From: Glebionis coronaria
Lineage: Eukaryota; Streptophyta; Magnoliopsida; Asterales; Asteraceae
Length of the DNA stretch: 64,000 nucleotides
Reading direction: 5' to 3'
Assembly (NCBI GenBank): GCA_025667525.1
Contig: CM046880.1
Coordinates: forward strand, 592,447,895-592,511,894
The notes beneath the pieces are model-generated. The model did no database searches, was not told where the DNA came from, and worked only from the letters and a program-made list of their open reading frames with translations. Both the position numbers and the translations under genes were made by a program. Positions 33,300 to 44,895 of this stretch are shown in pieces (the first letter of the stretch is position 1; every line of letters starts with the position of its first letter).

Positions 33300-35304
33300 T
33301 TTATAAAGTTGCATTTTGTTTCTATTTATACGAATATGGTTATAAAGTTTTTAGCATAACGTTAAGATTTAATAAAAAAATTTAACTAAAATGAGAAGGA
33401 TAAAAAGAATGAAAAATAAATACAATCATATATTTTAAATTCACATATAACGTTAGATGCATCTCTTTCATTTTTTTTTTAAATATTTCATTTTAATTTC
33501 ACTTCTTATTTGATTCCTACCCGATAATGATTTTAGGGCTCGTTTGGTTTGAGGGGTTAAAGGTAAAAGTTAAAGTTAATGATAGAAAAATGTTGTTTGG
33601 TAGTCTTTTGTGGGTCCTTTAAATGGGAGTAAATGACGTATATTTGCTGTATACAAAAACAGCCATGGATGTCATCTTTTAGTTACAATCAGATGATATG
33701 TGGGTTCATATTATTTAGAACCACTCATTTATTTTTTAACTTTTAAAATATTTTAATTTTTTCTAACAAAATCTTATATTTTTTTATTTTGTAATTTAAA
33801 AAAATATATTGTTCGTTAGAAACGTAAACATCTTTAAAAAAATTAATTTTTCAAAGAAATTTTTTAAACTTTATAACATATTAAAAAGGGATTTAAAAAA
33901 AAAGTAAAATATTTTATATTTATTTTTCAACTTTTAAAAGTTTTAACTTTTTCGAAATTTTTTTTTCCAAAAAATGTAAATTTTAATGCAAAATTTTTTA
34001 AATGTTTTGAAAAAAGCTTTTTACAAAAAATTTTAAAAACATTTTTCGAAAATTTTTTGAAAAAAAAGTTTTATTTTTATTTTTAAAGTTAAGTGCAAAA
34101 ATCAAGCGACTAAAACACTTATAAGATGACAAACAGTTTTAACATTTAATCTAAAATTTTGCATCATCCATAAAGGTGGCAAATTTTGTTAATTAGACAT
34201 TTTTTGCTCTTTTTAAAAAGGATTGACATTTTTATTTATCCATTCTTATTAATAGGTTCAACGAGCATATGTAAGACAATAGATGGACTCTAATAAGCGT
34301 TGTAAACATCAAATTAATCACTCGTTGAATCTTTTATATTTAATGTTTTTTCTGACTTATAAACAGGTATTATTATTTTGTTTCATTTTTACATGTTTTT
34401 GCCCGTTTTAACTTGCGTTCTTTTTGCCTTTGCCCGTGCCCGCTCGGCCCGGTCAATTTGCTACTTCTAATAGTGCATTATTTCACAACTACAAAAATGT
34501 ATGTTAAACGAAATATTAACGATCGTAATTCAAACTTTTAACAAATTAAAAAGTTGATTTTTGCCCTTTCACTCTTTGTGTTAATATCTTCCATCTTCAG
34601 AACATTAGTATTACGGTTTAGCTTTTTACGTACTATTTTTTCTTTACGTACTATTTTACAATAGTTGCTTATAACCCTTTTTTTAACTCACAAGGTTTAA
34701 CAAAGTTAAACTTAAGTCTTGCGAATAATGATGTTTTAAAAAGTTCGTAAAGATCTCGCAAAAACTTTGTAAGAACGTGAAATTGGATCTCCATGCCACG
34801 CAATAGATCAACACTTGAGTTTGAGACTTGACTTGAAGTAAGACGATAAGTGAAAAACTTGGCAAGTCGCGATAAAACGAAGTGCGTGGTGATTTCTTTA
34901 ACTTCAATTTTGATAAAAATCGTACTTTTTATATAAAAATAAAAACGATCACATTCGCAAATAGTTTTTTAACTTTATTACTTGTGTATTTCATTTTTTT
35001 TACCTCGATATATTTATATTATGAGATAAATATATAAATATCTTCATATTGTGTGACTACGCTTTAAGAACGTCATGACTCGTCATGGTTCGCAAAGACG
35101 TAAGGCTTGAATATGCTGTTACGTCACGTCTCACGATATTTAAAACCTTGATTATGATTGACGTGCTTAATTGGCATATGTATTTTTTTCTAAGAAACAT
35201 CATCGTGTTTTTTGTAAAATTAGTAAAGTTGATGAGATAAATTATGAAATATATGTTCTAACAATATTTTTTATTAGGCACAATAGTAAGCACACAAGTG
35301 AAGC
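33300..35304. other. Intergenic AT-rich region, no gene
   Basis: 33537 onward begins GGGCTCGTTTGGTTTG, text often seen at MITE ends, but I find no inverted partner. 33740-34080 is extremely AT-rich with short palindromes. Around 34725-35155 two blocks with TTCG(T/C)AAAGA and TTTTAAA motifs in inverted arrangement may be a decayed MITE. The small frames have no domain. Confidence 0.45.
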
Positions 35305-35312
35305 ATTCAAAC

Positions 35313-35693
35313 TAATGTTTTGAAATCCGGATTAACCCGGTCGGGTCAACCGGTTAACCAAGTTTTGGTAGAAAAAACGAGTCATATTAACCCGGGTTTC
35401 ATATTTTCGAAACCCGGATCAACCCGGCCGGGTTTCGATTTTTTCGAGTTTTTAAAAAAAATATATATAAATTTTATGTATTTGCGATGAAATTTTATTT
35501 TTACATATTATATTAGTTGGTAAACAATTTATATCTTTAATATATGGGAATTTGTATGGTTTTTATATATAATTTTTGTTAATTATTAATAACATAAAAA
35601 AATAATTTTTTTTTAGAAAACCGGGTTAACCCGAGTTGACTCGGACCCGGTGACTCGACCGGGTCAATTTGAAACCCGGGTTTTAAAACATTG
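35313..35693. mobile_element. MITE with CCGGGTTAACCCGG-rich arms (hAT-like)
   Basis: A 381-bp element. The left end TAATGTTTTGAAATCC and right end GGGTTTTAAAACATTG are inverted relatives, flanked by ATTCAAAC (35305-35312) and ATCCAAAC (35694-35701), an 8-bp TSD with one mismatch. Both arms carry repeats of AACCCGG(T/C)CGGGT and the centre is AT-rich. Non-coding. Confidence 0.72.
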
Positions 35694-35701
35694 ATCCAAA
35701 C

Positions 35702-36237
35702 CACTTTCCAAACTCTATGTACGCAATATATCGCAAAACCTGACATCATACTTCTTTACGATGATACGGGATATCTATTTTGTGACGAATCGAAAATGTA
35801 TTATGAGTAAGCAACAAGATCTTACAAGTTATTAACATAATCATTCGCAATCAACTCACCTCAAAAACAAAATCTTACAAGTCACCAACATGATCATTTG
35901 CAAGCAAATGACCTCAGGATGCATAAAAAACACATTTTACCAAATGTATCATACACACGTCACATTATATAATTTGATAGAGTAGACAAACATAGATAGA
36001 TAAGTCTGTTTGGTTGACAACTAGCTTCTTTTCAAAACATACCCTGATTTCATCTATATGTGAGGCCACTAAGCTGTTTGATAAAAAATATGATTTAGTA
36101 CTGAGTGAATCAAAGCTACTGAATAATTTCAAGATGTTGAATGAACATGATTCTGAGTAAAAATGATTGTTTGAAAATTGTTCTGAATGAGTTATTTGAA
36201 TTGATTGAATTGGCCAATTTAACCTTCTGTCTAGTTA
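35702..36237. other. No gene; possible outer arm of a decayed element
   Basis: 35800-35930 has a short imperfect duplication (ATCTTACAAGT, AACATGATCATT/AACATAATCATT). 36003-36180 shares inverted similarity (ATTC-GAGTAAAAATGAT) with 39530-39680. Confidence 0.35.
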
Positions 36238-36249
36238 TAGAAAAAAAAA

Positions 36250-36800
36250 GGGAGAACTTCATATATATCCATACTTTTAGTCAGTATTACATATATATCC
36301 ATCCGTATCAAAAAATTACATATATATTCAATCTAAAACATAAAATTACATATATGTCCAAAAACTCAATTTTTTTTTCTTTTTTTCTTTTTCGAAATCA
36401 CATATCATCGATCTAAAGAGACTTTTCATTTTTTACTCAATATAAATCTCACCATCCGGTTCTTAACTTCTTGGTTTCACGTTTATGTGCATAGACTTTT
36501 TAAGCGCAATGTAAAAGTAATAAAATTTCTAACAAGAATATGACTTTATGATTATTTAGTCAAATTATTTGGTTCGCTTTAAACCTTATAAATTATTTGG
36601 TTCAAATTATTTGAGTAAAAATAAAAATCCCATTAGATCGATGATATGTTATTTCGAAAAAGAAAAAAAAGAAAAAAAATTGGGTTTTTGGACATATATG
36701 TAATTTTATGTTTTGGATTGGATATATATGTATTTTTTTTGGTGAGGTTGGATATATATGTAATATTAACTAAAAGTAGGGATATATTTGAAATTCTCCC
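36250..36800. mobile_element. Mutator-type MITE with ~150-bp inverted arms
   Basis: The left arm starts GGGAGAACTTCATATATATC and the right arm ends with its inverted relative ...GAAATTCTCCC. Both arms hold repeated (A)CATATAT(A/G)TCCA units and a CATATCATCGATCTAA/TTAGATCGATGATATG pair near the centre. Flanks read TAGAAAAAA on both sides, allowing for a longer A run at left, consistent with a 9-bp TSD. Confidence 0.72.
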
Positions 36801-36809
36801 TAGAAAAAA

Positions 36810-37267
36810 TATAAACTTTCATGAAAAGATTATTGACTCGAATAAAAATAATATATTAAAAATTAACGGTAAGATTTATAATGAATGTATTGATACCGAT
36901 GTTACTTTTATTGTTTTTTATTTTTAACTTTACCATAACTTTAACATATTTTCGAGATGTTACGTTTGTTGCTTTTTGTTTTTAACATTACCATAACTTA
37001 ACATATTTTCGACAAGTTTCTATTGTACGTCACATATTATCTAATGGAAGCTTGAACCATGATAAAATGGTATATCGTAAACTACAAAATAGTAATTATC
37101 TTATACTTGTAAATAATGCAATGTATATCAAAGAAGTTATAAAGCGATAGGTAAAAGAGAATTACTTTCGCAGCTCCCAAATAATTTAAAGTTTAGAAAC
37201 ATATTTTTGTAATAATGTTCGGCTGTTTGAATATTTTAAGATAAGGATATATTAATTTAAGATAAGG
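36810..37267. other. Intergenic AT-rich region, no gene
   Basis: Contains a local near-repeat (ACTTTACCATAACTTTAACATATTTTCGA at 36928 and 36985). Nothing coding. Confidence 0.5.
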
Positions 37268-39428
37268 ATAGTGAGTGACTTTCGGCCTATAGTCTCATAG
37301 GAAGCGTGTATAAAGTCGTTACAAAAATCTTAGCATCTCGGTTATCGTATGTCATCTCCGATCTCATTTCTAATGTGCAGACAGCATTTCTTCCTAATCG
37401 ACAGATTCTCGATGGCCCCTTCATTATTAATGAGATGTTATCACAGTGTAAGCATAAAAATCAGCAGGCTATGATCTTCAAGGTTGATTTCGCCAAAGCG
37501 TATGATTCTATTAGATGGGATTATTTATATGATGTTCTTATATCGTTTGGATTTGGGGTCAAATGGCGTTCTTGGATTCAAGGTAGCTTAAATTCGAGTA
37601 AGGAATCTATTCTGGTGAATGGCAGTCCGACTTCAGAATTTCAACTCCATCGTGGATTGAAGCAAGGGGATCCGTTTGGCACCTTTTCTGTTTATTCTCA
37701 TAATGGAGTCGTTGCATTTATCCTTCACTCGAGCCATCGATGTGGGTATCTTCAAAGGAATTCAGATCAACGATTCTCTCATGATCTCTCATCTTTTTTA
37801 CGCGGATGATGCATTGTTTATTGGTGATTGGTCTAATCAGAATTTACGAGGTATTTTACATATTCTTAAATGTTTCTCTTTGATGTCAGGGATGTCGATT
37901 AACCTAAAAAAAATTCACATTCTTGGTTCGGGCGTTCCTGATATTATCGTGTCAAAGGCTGCCAAGGTTCTTGGTTGTTCTATGCTAAAGACTCCATTTT
38001 ACCATTTGGGTATTATGGTTGGAGGAAACATGTCGTTGGTAAAAGCGTGGGATGAGACGGTTGCCAAACTCACTAAGAGACTTTCTACTTGGAAACTTAG
38101 AACCCTCTCGATAGGGGGTCGCCTCACTCTCCTCAAATCAGTTCTTGGCTCCACTCCAATCTACAATATGTCGTTATTTAAGGTTCCTAAAACGGTTCTT
38201 AACAAGATGGAAAATCTACGTATGAATTTCTTCAATGGAATTCAAGATGGAGAAAGAAAAATAGCTTGGGTTAAATGGTAGTCAGTTCTAGCAGCTAAGA
38301 TACACAGTGGCTTAGGGGTAACTAGTTTTTTTGCTCTTAATCGGGGCCTTCTAGCGAAATGGGTTTGGCGTTTTTTATCGAAAGATAATTCCTTATGGTA
38401 TCGAGTTATTTCAGCCATTCATGGTTCTTGTATGCCGACACCTAATAAATCGTACCCGTCTACATGGAACACCAGCTGCAAAGAGTTTACATCGCTTAAG
38501 GATCAAGGGGTTGATATCTTTTCCCATTGTAAAATTCGGATTGGTAACGGGGTGCGTACTCATTTTTGGAAAGACTATTGGATTGGAGATAATCGGCTGC
38601 AAGGTATGTTTCCTCGTCTTTATGCTTTAGAGTCCAACAAAGACATTTCTGTTGCAGACAAACTCCTAGCTCCGTTACTTACTTTCGTCGAGAAATCAGA
38701 GGTGGTGCCGAAAATCAGCAGTTAGAACATCTCTCGGCCCTTCTTGATACAGTGATTTTATCACATTTGGATGATAGATGGACTTGTGATCTGAATGGCG
38801 ATGGAGAGTTTCGTGTTAAGGATGTTAGGAATTTGTGAGACGAGTACTTTCTTCCTAAATCAGGGGTGCCGACTCGGTGGATTAAATATGTACCGATTAA
38901 AGTAAATATTTTTGCTTGGAAAGCCTCCCTTGACCGGATACCTACGCGTTTTAATCTTGCCAAAAAAAATGTAACTATCGAGTCTTTGTCATGTCCGGTG
39001 TGTGATTCAGATGCAGAAGACACGACCCATATCCTTTTTTGTTGTAGTGTGGCAAGAGATGTGACGAAGTTAATATGTCGATGGTGGAATTTGGGGGCGC
39101 AACCCTTTCATTCATATTCTGAGTGGCTCGTATGGTTCCAATCTGTTCGACTTACACCTAAATTAAAGGATATTTTGGAAGGCGTTTTCTATGTTACTTG
39201 GTGGACTCTGTGGAATTTCCGGAACCAACTGCTATTTGCGTTCAAAAAGCCTAGGAAAGATTCCATTTTTGATGATATTGTGTTAAGATATTTTAATTGG
39301 TATATTTTTAGGTGTAGAAATGTTTTAAACTGGGATAGTTGGTTGCAACATCCGTATTTAATTTCTTTGTAATTGTCTAGCTCCTTGCTAGTTTTTTTTA
39401 ATAAAATTGCCGTTCAAAAAAAAAAATT
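37268..39428 (+). mobile_element. 5'-truncated LINE retrotransposon (L1-like)
   Basis: It opens inside the reverse transcriptase domain (SDFRPI) and runs to a short 3' UTR, ending AAAATTGCCGTTC and a run of about 12 A. 5' truncation with a poly(A) end is typical of LINE insertion. No convincing TSD was found. The last unique bases equal those of SINE-2 at 24690-24710. Confidence 0.88.
37270..39372 (+). pseudogene. LINE ORF2: reverse transcriptase and zf-RVT region
   Basis: Reverse transcriptase blocks in order: KVVTKILASRLS, QTAFLPNRQILDG, VDFAKAYDSIRWDYL, RGLKQGDP and the catalytic FYADDALF near 37795. These are followed by the thumb/connector (KKIHILGSG, STWKLRTLSIGGRLTLLKSV). The C-terminal zinc-binding region carries IKVNIFAWKASLDRIPTR and CPVCDSDAEDTTHILFCC (about 38990-39050). 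Frameshifts near 37300, 37675 and 38720 and stops at 38279 and about 38836 kill the frame. The endonuclease domain is lost with the 5' truncation. No RNase H domain is seen, as in many plant L1-like elements. Confidence 0.9.
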
Positions 39429-39813
39429 AAAAACAATAAAAGTTTTATATGGGAAAAAGTATGGTACGAAAGAGACTGATGACATTTTGTAGGTATATAA
39501 AAAGGACAGTACTGAGTTATTGACAAAGTTTACTGAATCATTTTGCATCATTTTTACTCCGAATGACTAAGAAGCACATGGGATCGTTCAGCATCACAAT
39601 TATAACTTTCAAACACCAAAGCTTCTAACCGATTTAGAAGTGAGCACTTAATCATTAAATTCAGAAGCTATCAAACATTATATTGTTATATGATAAGATT
39701 CTATTTATTTTTAAATAGAAAGGAGCTAGAAAAATATTACAAAGAAAATAAATAAAGGTGTTGCAACCAACTATCTCAGCTAAAAGTTCAACTACGTCTA
39801 GAATGACACCAAG
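39429..39813. other. No gene; right flank of the LINE
   Basis: 39530-39680 contains CATTTTTACTCCGAAT and CTTCTAACC motifs in inverted relation to 36003-36180, suggesting that the LINE and the MITE at 36250 sit inside an older, decayed TIR element. Confidence 0.35.
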
Positions 39814-41480
39814 TGTAGGAGCGAGAAACAATGTCATAAAAAATAACATCCTTGCGGGGAGTATGCGTCGAGAACAACAACTAATTACGGAACATCTAAA
39901 TACTCCCCCGTGAAACATAAAACACCCCATCCAGTAAGTTTTTATTGAATATTATAATTGCCTTCCATTCTCATTAAACATCCTCACTATATATACACGT
40001 ACATAAGAATCGTCTGGAAGACTAATCACAGGTTAAGCCCATGATGACTACGTATGGGCCAACATACAAACACAACTATGACATCTAACACTCCCCCGCA
40101 ATTCGAGCGGGAGAGGATCGAACGCTTAAACTGACTCGAAATTCTTCAAATAAAGCAGATGGTAATCCTTTAGGAAAGATGTCAGCATACTGGTACCGTG
40201 ATGGCACATGAAGAACTCGAACATGTCCCTTGGTAACCATATCGCGAACAAAGTGAATGTTGATCTCTATATGCTTCGTGCGTTGATGTTGAACTGGGTT
40301 AGCAGACAAGTAAATAACACGAACATTGTCACAATATACTATAGTGGATGTATGTAAAGGAGTATGCAACTCACGAAGTAGATTACGAAGCCAAGCTGTT
40401 TCAGCAACAACATTGGCAACACCCTGATACTCAGCTTCAGCACTCGAACGCGATATAGTATATTAGCGTTTAGATGACCATGATAACAAGTTATTTCCCA
40501 AGAACACACAATAACCAGAGGTGGAACGACGTGTACTCGGACACTCGGCCCAATCCGCGTCTGAATAAGCAACAAGAGAAGTAGTAGACGAACTAAATAG
40601 TTGTAGCCCGAAATCCAACGTCCCCCGAACATAACGTAAGATACGCTTGAGAGCAGCTAGGTGAGGCTCACGGGGATCATGCATATATAAACAAACTTGC
40701 TGAACTGCATAAGATAAATCAGGGCAAGTGAATGTTAAGTATTGTAAACCACCTGCCAGACTCCGGTAAAATGTAGGATCCGAGACTAGGTCCCCATCAG
40801 GACCAAGCTTGGATTTTGTATCCACTAGTGTACGCGTAGAATTACAATTAAGCATATGTGCCCGCTGAAGTAAGTCAAGAGCATACTGCCGTCGAGAAAG
40901 AAACATCCCTGTATGGCTGTATCATCACGAGTAACAGAAATTCCTAAAAGATAATTAAGGGCCCCTATGTCTGTCATATCAAACTCCTGATGTAAGGAGG
41001 ATATAATCTGGTGCAGTAGAGACGTGGAAGATGCAGTAAGAACAATATCATCCACATAAATCAGTAGATAAGCAATGTCGCCACCATGTCTATAAATGAA
41101 TAAGGATGAATCACACCGACTGTGAGAAAACCCGTATTCAGTAGCATACCTGGTAAACCGCTAAAACCAGGCACGTGGTGCCTGTTTGAGTCCATATAAA
41201 ACCGTTGAAGTCGGCACACATGAGACGGATATCTGGAATCCACAAAACCTGGTGGTTGTTGCATATAAACTGTCTCAAATAAATCGCCATTTAAAAAGGA
41301 ATTCTTGACATCCAATTGGTGAATATGTCACTTTCGAGACAGTGCGAGGCTAAGGACTGTTCGAATAGTGGCTGGTTGACAACTGGGCTAAAAGTCTCAT
41401 CAAAACTAATACCGACTGGTTGACTGCTGCCATTAGCGACAAACGAGCCTTATAACGGCTCAGACTCCCATCTGCATGAT
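39814..41480 (-). mobile_element. Ty1-copia remnant (Copia-3), cut by Gypsy-1
   Basis: Minus-strand reverse transcriptase and RNase H, a polypurine tract (TGCGGGGGAG, 40100-40091) and a 3' LTR starting TGTTAGATGTCATAG at 40090. The LTR end is uncertain: CTCCTACA at 39814 is one candidate, an end near 39938 another. The upstream part is interrupted exactly at 41480/41481 by the first base of the Gypsy-1 LTR; the rest of Copia-3 would lie beyond the window. Confidence 0.82.
40085..41480 (-). pseudogene. Copia-3 reverse transcriptase and RNase H
   Basis: From 41480 down: HADGSLSRYKARL, DVKNSFLNGDLFETVYMQQP, PGFVDSRYPSHVCRLQR, then after a frameshift YVDDIVLTAS (about 41040) and YLLGISV. The RNase H part follows (AYSDADWAECPSTRRSTSGY, SSAEAEYQGVANVVAETAWL, YCDNVRVIYLSANPVQHQRT), ending at 40085, inside the LTR start. 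Frameshifts near 41330, 41160, 40910 and 40460. The protein style differs from Copia-1 and Copia-2, so it is a different copia lineage. Confidence 0.88.
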
Positions 41481-42714
41481 TGTAAAACCCGCATTAAAAA
41501 TCCTATGAACACTACACGTAAACAGTAACTTATGAAAACACGATAAAATTTAAACTTTCCATTTATAATATTAATACACGTACTACGACATTAAATAACG
41601 AATAATCATAAATATTATAAATGTGACACGATCACGAATACCAAATTCATGAATATTAAATCACGAACAAACACGACTAATTTTTTAGACACGGAAAAGT
41701 TATGAGTTTACCTTTGGTGGGCCGCATAGCCGCAACAAGATAAGGGAGAAGGCCAAGTGGGCCTTTTGGCCCAAAACCAACTTTTATTAAAACACCAGGG
41801 GAAAAACAACTTAATTATTTTAGGTTTTACAAAATTTTGTTCTCTCTCCTTTTGTCTCTTGGTGCCGCCGGCTACAACAAACAAGAAGGGAAAACCGAAC
41901 GATTCTTGTTACTTGTTATTTATTCGTGATCATCTCTTCATTCTACACACGTTGGTATAATCAAAACCTTTTTTATCTTATTTATTTTCTTATGTAATTC
42001 ATGTTTTAAATTAATTAATCATCAAGAACATGTAAGAACAAACCTAAGATTAATTAATTTCATGTCACGGGGTTGATTTGGTGTGTGGTTGTGGTTCGGC
42101 CGAGACACCGAGACCCCAAATGGGGCTCGGCTTCGTTTCTTTCACCCCCACCGAAAGTCTCAAGACTCTCGGCTTGGTTGGTTTTGGCTCGGACGCAGCA
42201 AGAAACCCCGACCAAGGGTCGGGGTATGTTTAGGTTTGGTTTTGGTTCGGTTTGTGTGCACCGAGACCCCCAAAGTGGCTCGGCTTGGTTTTGTTTGTTC
42301 GGACCCGAGACCAAAAGGACCCCGACTTTAAGTCGGGGTATGTTTTGCATGTTTGTTAGTTTAGTTAGTGTCAACCGAGACCCCTCCAAGGTCTCGGTGG
42401 AACTTTTGTATAGCTTATTTGGTTCGACTTATATAAAACACGGGCTCGGGATTCGGGATTTTCATGGAAACTATTTTTAAAGTCATGTTATACTAAACCT
42501 TAGGCTAAATTAATTTATTTAATTAATTCATGTATAACCTAAGGTATTTTTACTTAGTCATTTAATTAAAACATGTATTTTAATTAAAATCATATAACGT
42601 ATAGTTTAATTAATTAACCAGTTATTTAATTAATGAGCTATAACCATGACTTGTATTGTACTATTTAAACTTTAATTATTATTTATAATCTAACTTATTT
42701 CTAATTATGGAAAA
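41481..42714 (+). repeat. Gypsy-1 5' LTR, left part
   Basis: It begins TGTAAAACCCGC directly at the break in Copia-3 reverse transcriptase. It includes a GC-rich hairpin cluster at 42098-42395 and is otherwise AT-rich. The assignment rests on the break point, the TGT start and continuity with 51603-52925. Confidence 0.7.
42098..42395 (+). repeat. Array of five short GC-rich inverted repeats in the Gypsy-1 LTR
   Basis: Two hairpin types alternate. One is CCGAGACCCC...GGGGCTCGG-like (42102, about 42262, and ACCGAGACC...GGTCTCGGT near 42376). The other is ACCCCGACC..GGTCGGGGT (about 42205) and ACCCCGACTTTAAGTCGGGGT-like (about 42320). The spacers share CGGCTTGGTT and GGGGTATGTTT, so it is a degenerate tandem of a two-hairpin unit. 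Confidence 0.75.
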
Positions 42715-44596
42715 TGTAGAAACTAGAAGGGGGGTTGAATAGTTTCTAGTTAGTTTTCAAAACATTTCGCATAAACCCACTGTGCGCGGTTCTTTAAACA
42801 TACCCGCGGTTCCTTATCACTAACGAACCGCGTGCCCTTTAACGAACCGCCGACAGTGGACGATGTCATTTGTTACATGTTAGACTTTAACAATCCTTTG
42901 TATCAAATTCTCGATCAAGCTTGACTAGATATGGATGTGTTTGATTGAAAGATAAATACTACAAGTAAGAGAACACACAAACACATCAAATCAAGAGTAC
43001 ATCAAGCAATAATCTAAACACTAAGCACACACGTACTAAGCATAAGCTTTTCCGTAACTAGGATGTTTAGACTAAGTGATGTACACTTGACCATAATCTA
43101 AACATGAAGCACACACGTACTAAGCCTTAACTTTTCCGCAACTTAGATGTTTAGATTATGAGATGCACACAACACACAACAACATATAAATGCATCAATA
43201 AGAATAAAGACATAAATGTAAAGGAAAGTACCGACACAATGATTTATATTGGTTCGATCATGAAGCTCCTCTTCACCCTACTCCACTCCTCGAGTACACC
43301 TTACTCGAGAGTTACTTCACTAGTCAACAAACTCCTTAAGGTGGAGAAACCATGCACAACGTCGTTTATCCAATTTCCGACTCTAAGCTAAAAGTCGAGT
43401 CCTAATCTTAGGTAGGACCAATCTACACAACGTCGCCCACTTCACCATTTTACGACACAAGGCTAGATGTCGAGTCCTAATCTTAGGTAGGACCAATCTA
43501 CACCCATCTACACCAATCTTCACAACTACACACTTACACGACTCTTCACCCTAGTTTTGTTTTATGGCCCAACATAACAAACCTTGTGTTTTATGGCATA
43601 AACACATAAACCATATAGATCTAAGTACTCACCACTTAGATCTATGACTCTAACACAATATCCAAGTATTAACAAACTTGGATCTACACAACTAACACCT
43701 AATCCAAGGATACCCATCACTTGGATATTCTACCCTAACAAACACATGCAAGTGAACCCAACACTTGGATCTTCTACATATACATAGTAGGAAAACAATG
43801 ACTTGATCTAGAAGGAGAGATCTTCATCATGTTGTGAACCCAACACTTCATGGTAATGAAAGTGTTCTTCTCTTTTCACTTGAGAGGATGAGAGGATTGA
43901 AGGAGAGAATCACATCCTAAACAAGATTAATCTAAACTAACTAATCAAAGAGTTTAAAGATGTTTTTGAAGAAACTGTGTAAAAAGGGTTAAAAGAAGAG
44001 ATGGAAATGATCCACTATTTATAGGAAAACAATGCAACGGCTATAAAGACCCGCGGTTAGTACCCCCGCGGTTCCTTATCAATAAGGAACCGTGGGTTCT
44101 TTTAAGGAACCTCCGGCTTGGAGTCCGTGCATTTTTGTCCTTTAGTGTGGATATGCCATCTGTGGTAGTTTATACCCTCAAAGGATATTCCTTTGGCATA
44201 TGGAATACGCCAAATTCAAATTAAAGAATATTTTTTAGAATATGCCTTAGGAAATATTCTTTGGAATATTCCAAATTCAAATTTCCATTTTCTTTTTATT
44301 AAAACATTTTCTTAAAAATAAAGTTTATTAAAATCGTTTGTCACATTTGATTAAATATGAGTTTTAAGAAAATATTAATCCTTGATCACTTAGTTAGGTT
44401 AATGACATGTTTATTCATACCTTGAGTGATTCATGCCGAATGCGATCTTGGAGATGTCGAGAGAAGTATACAAATGTATTCTTGAATGATTACGAGTACC
44501 TTAACATTTTATATAATGCATTGCGAATTATACGTTCGTCATCAACAAAACACAAAGAGATTATATCGACAAAACATTGTAATGTTTGCACTAACA
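42715..44596 (-). repeat. LARD 3' LTR
   Basis: Nearly identical to 49705-51602. The PPT lies immediately to its right, identifying it as the 3' LTR of a minus-strand element. The 77-codon frame inside (43158) is duplicated in the other LTR and has no domain. Confidence 0.92.
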
Positions 44597-44620
44597 ATCT
44601 CCCCCTTTTGATGATGACAA
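44597..44620 (-). promoter_or_regulatory. LARD primary polypurine tract
   Basis: On the minus strand CATCATCAAAAGGGGGAGAT abuts the LTR start. Further PPT-like tracts lie at 44671-44685 and 45123-45150. Confidence 0.75.
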
Positions 44621-44714
44621 ACAAGTAAACCGCAACGCATATTAAAATGTATAAGTTACTCGTTTACACTTACTTCTCCCCCTTTTGTCGAATCAAAAAG
44701 GTATTCAACGTCTT

Positions 44715-44895
44715 TGAAAAAGAGAAGAATCAACGTCGAGAGAGCACACATCCAAAGTGGTAATCATCGATAACACGTCATTTGAAGAAGAGAAGAATTG
44801 ACGTCACGAGAGCTTGCATCCGAAAGGTAGTCTTTATTTGTAGAAGAGGATGATCGACTTCGAGAGAACATGCATCCAAAAATCTAATCATCCAT
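44715..44895. repeat. Three diverged ~60-bp tandem units in the LARD
   Basis: The unit GAAGAGAAGAAT(C/T)(A/G)ACGTC...GAGAG...CATCC recurs near 44720, 44778 and 44843. Confidence 0.65.

Noticed and set aside
37268..39440. Target-site duplication for the LINE
   Set aside because: AT-rich flanks give only short chance matches.
43158..43391. 77-codon frame repeated almost identically at 50158-50391
   Set aside because: Both copies lie at the same place in the two LARD LTRs; the duplication is the LTR, not a conserved gene. No domain.
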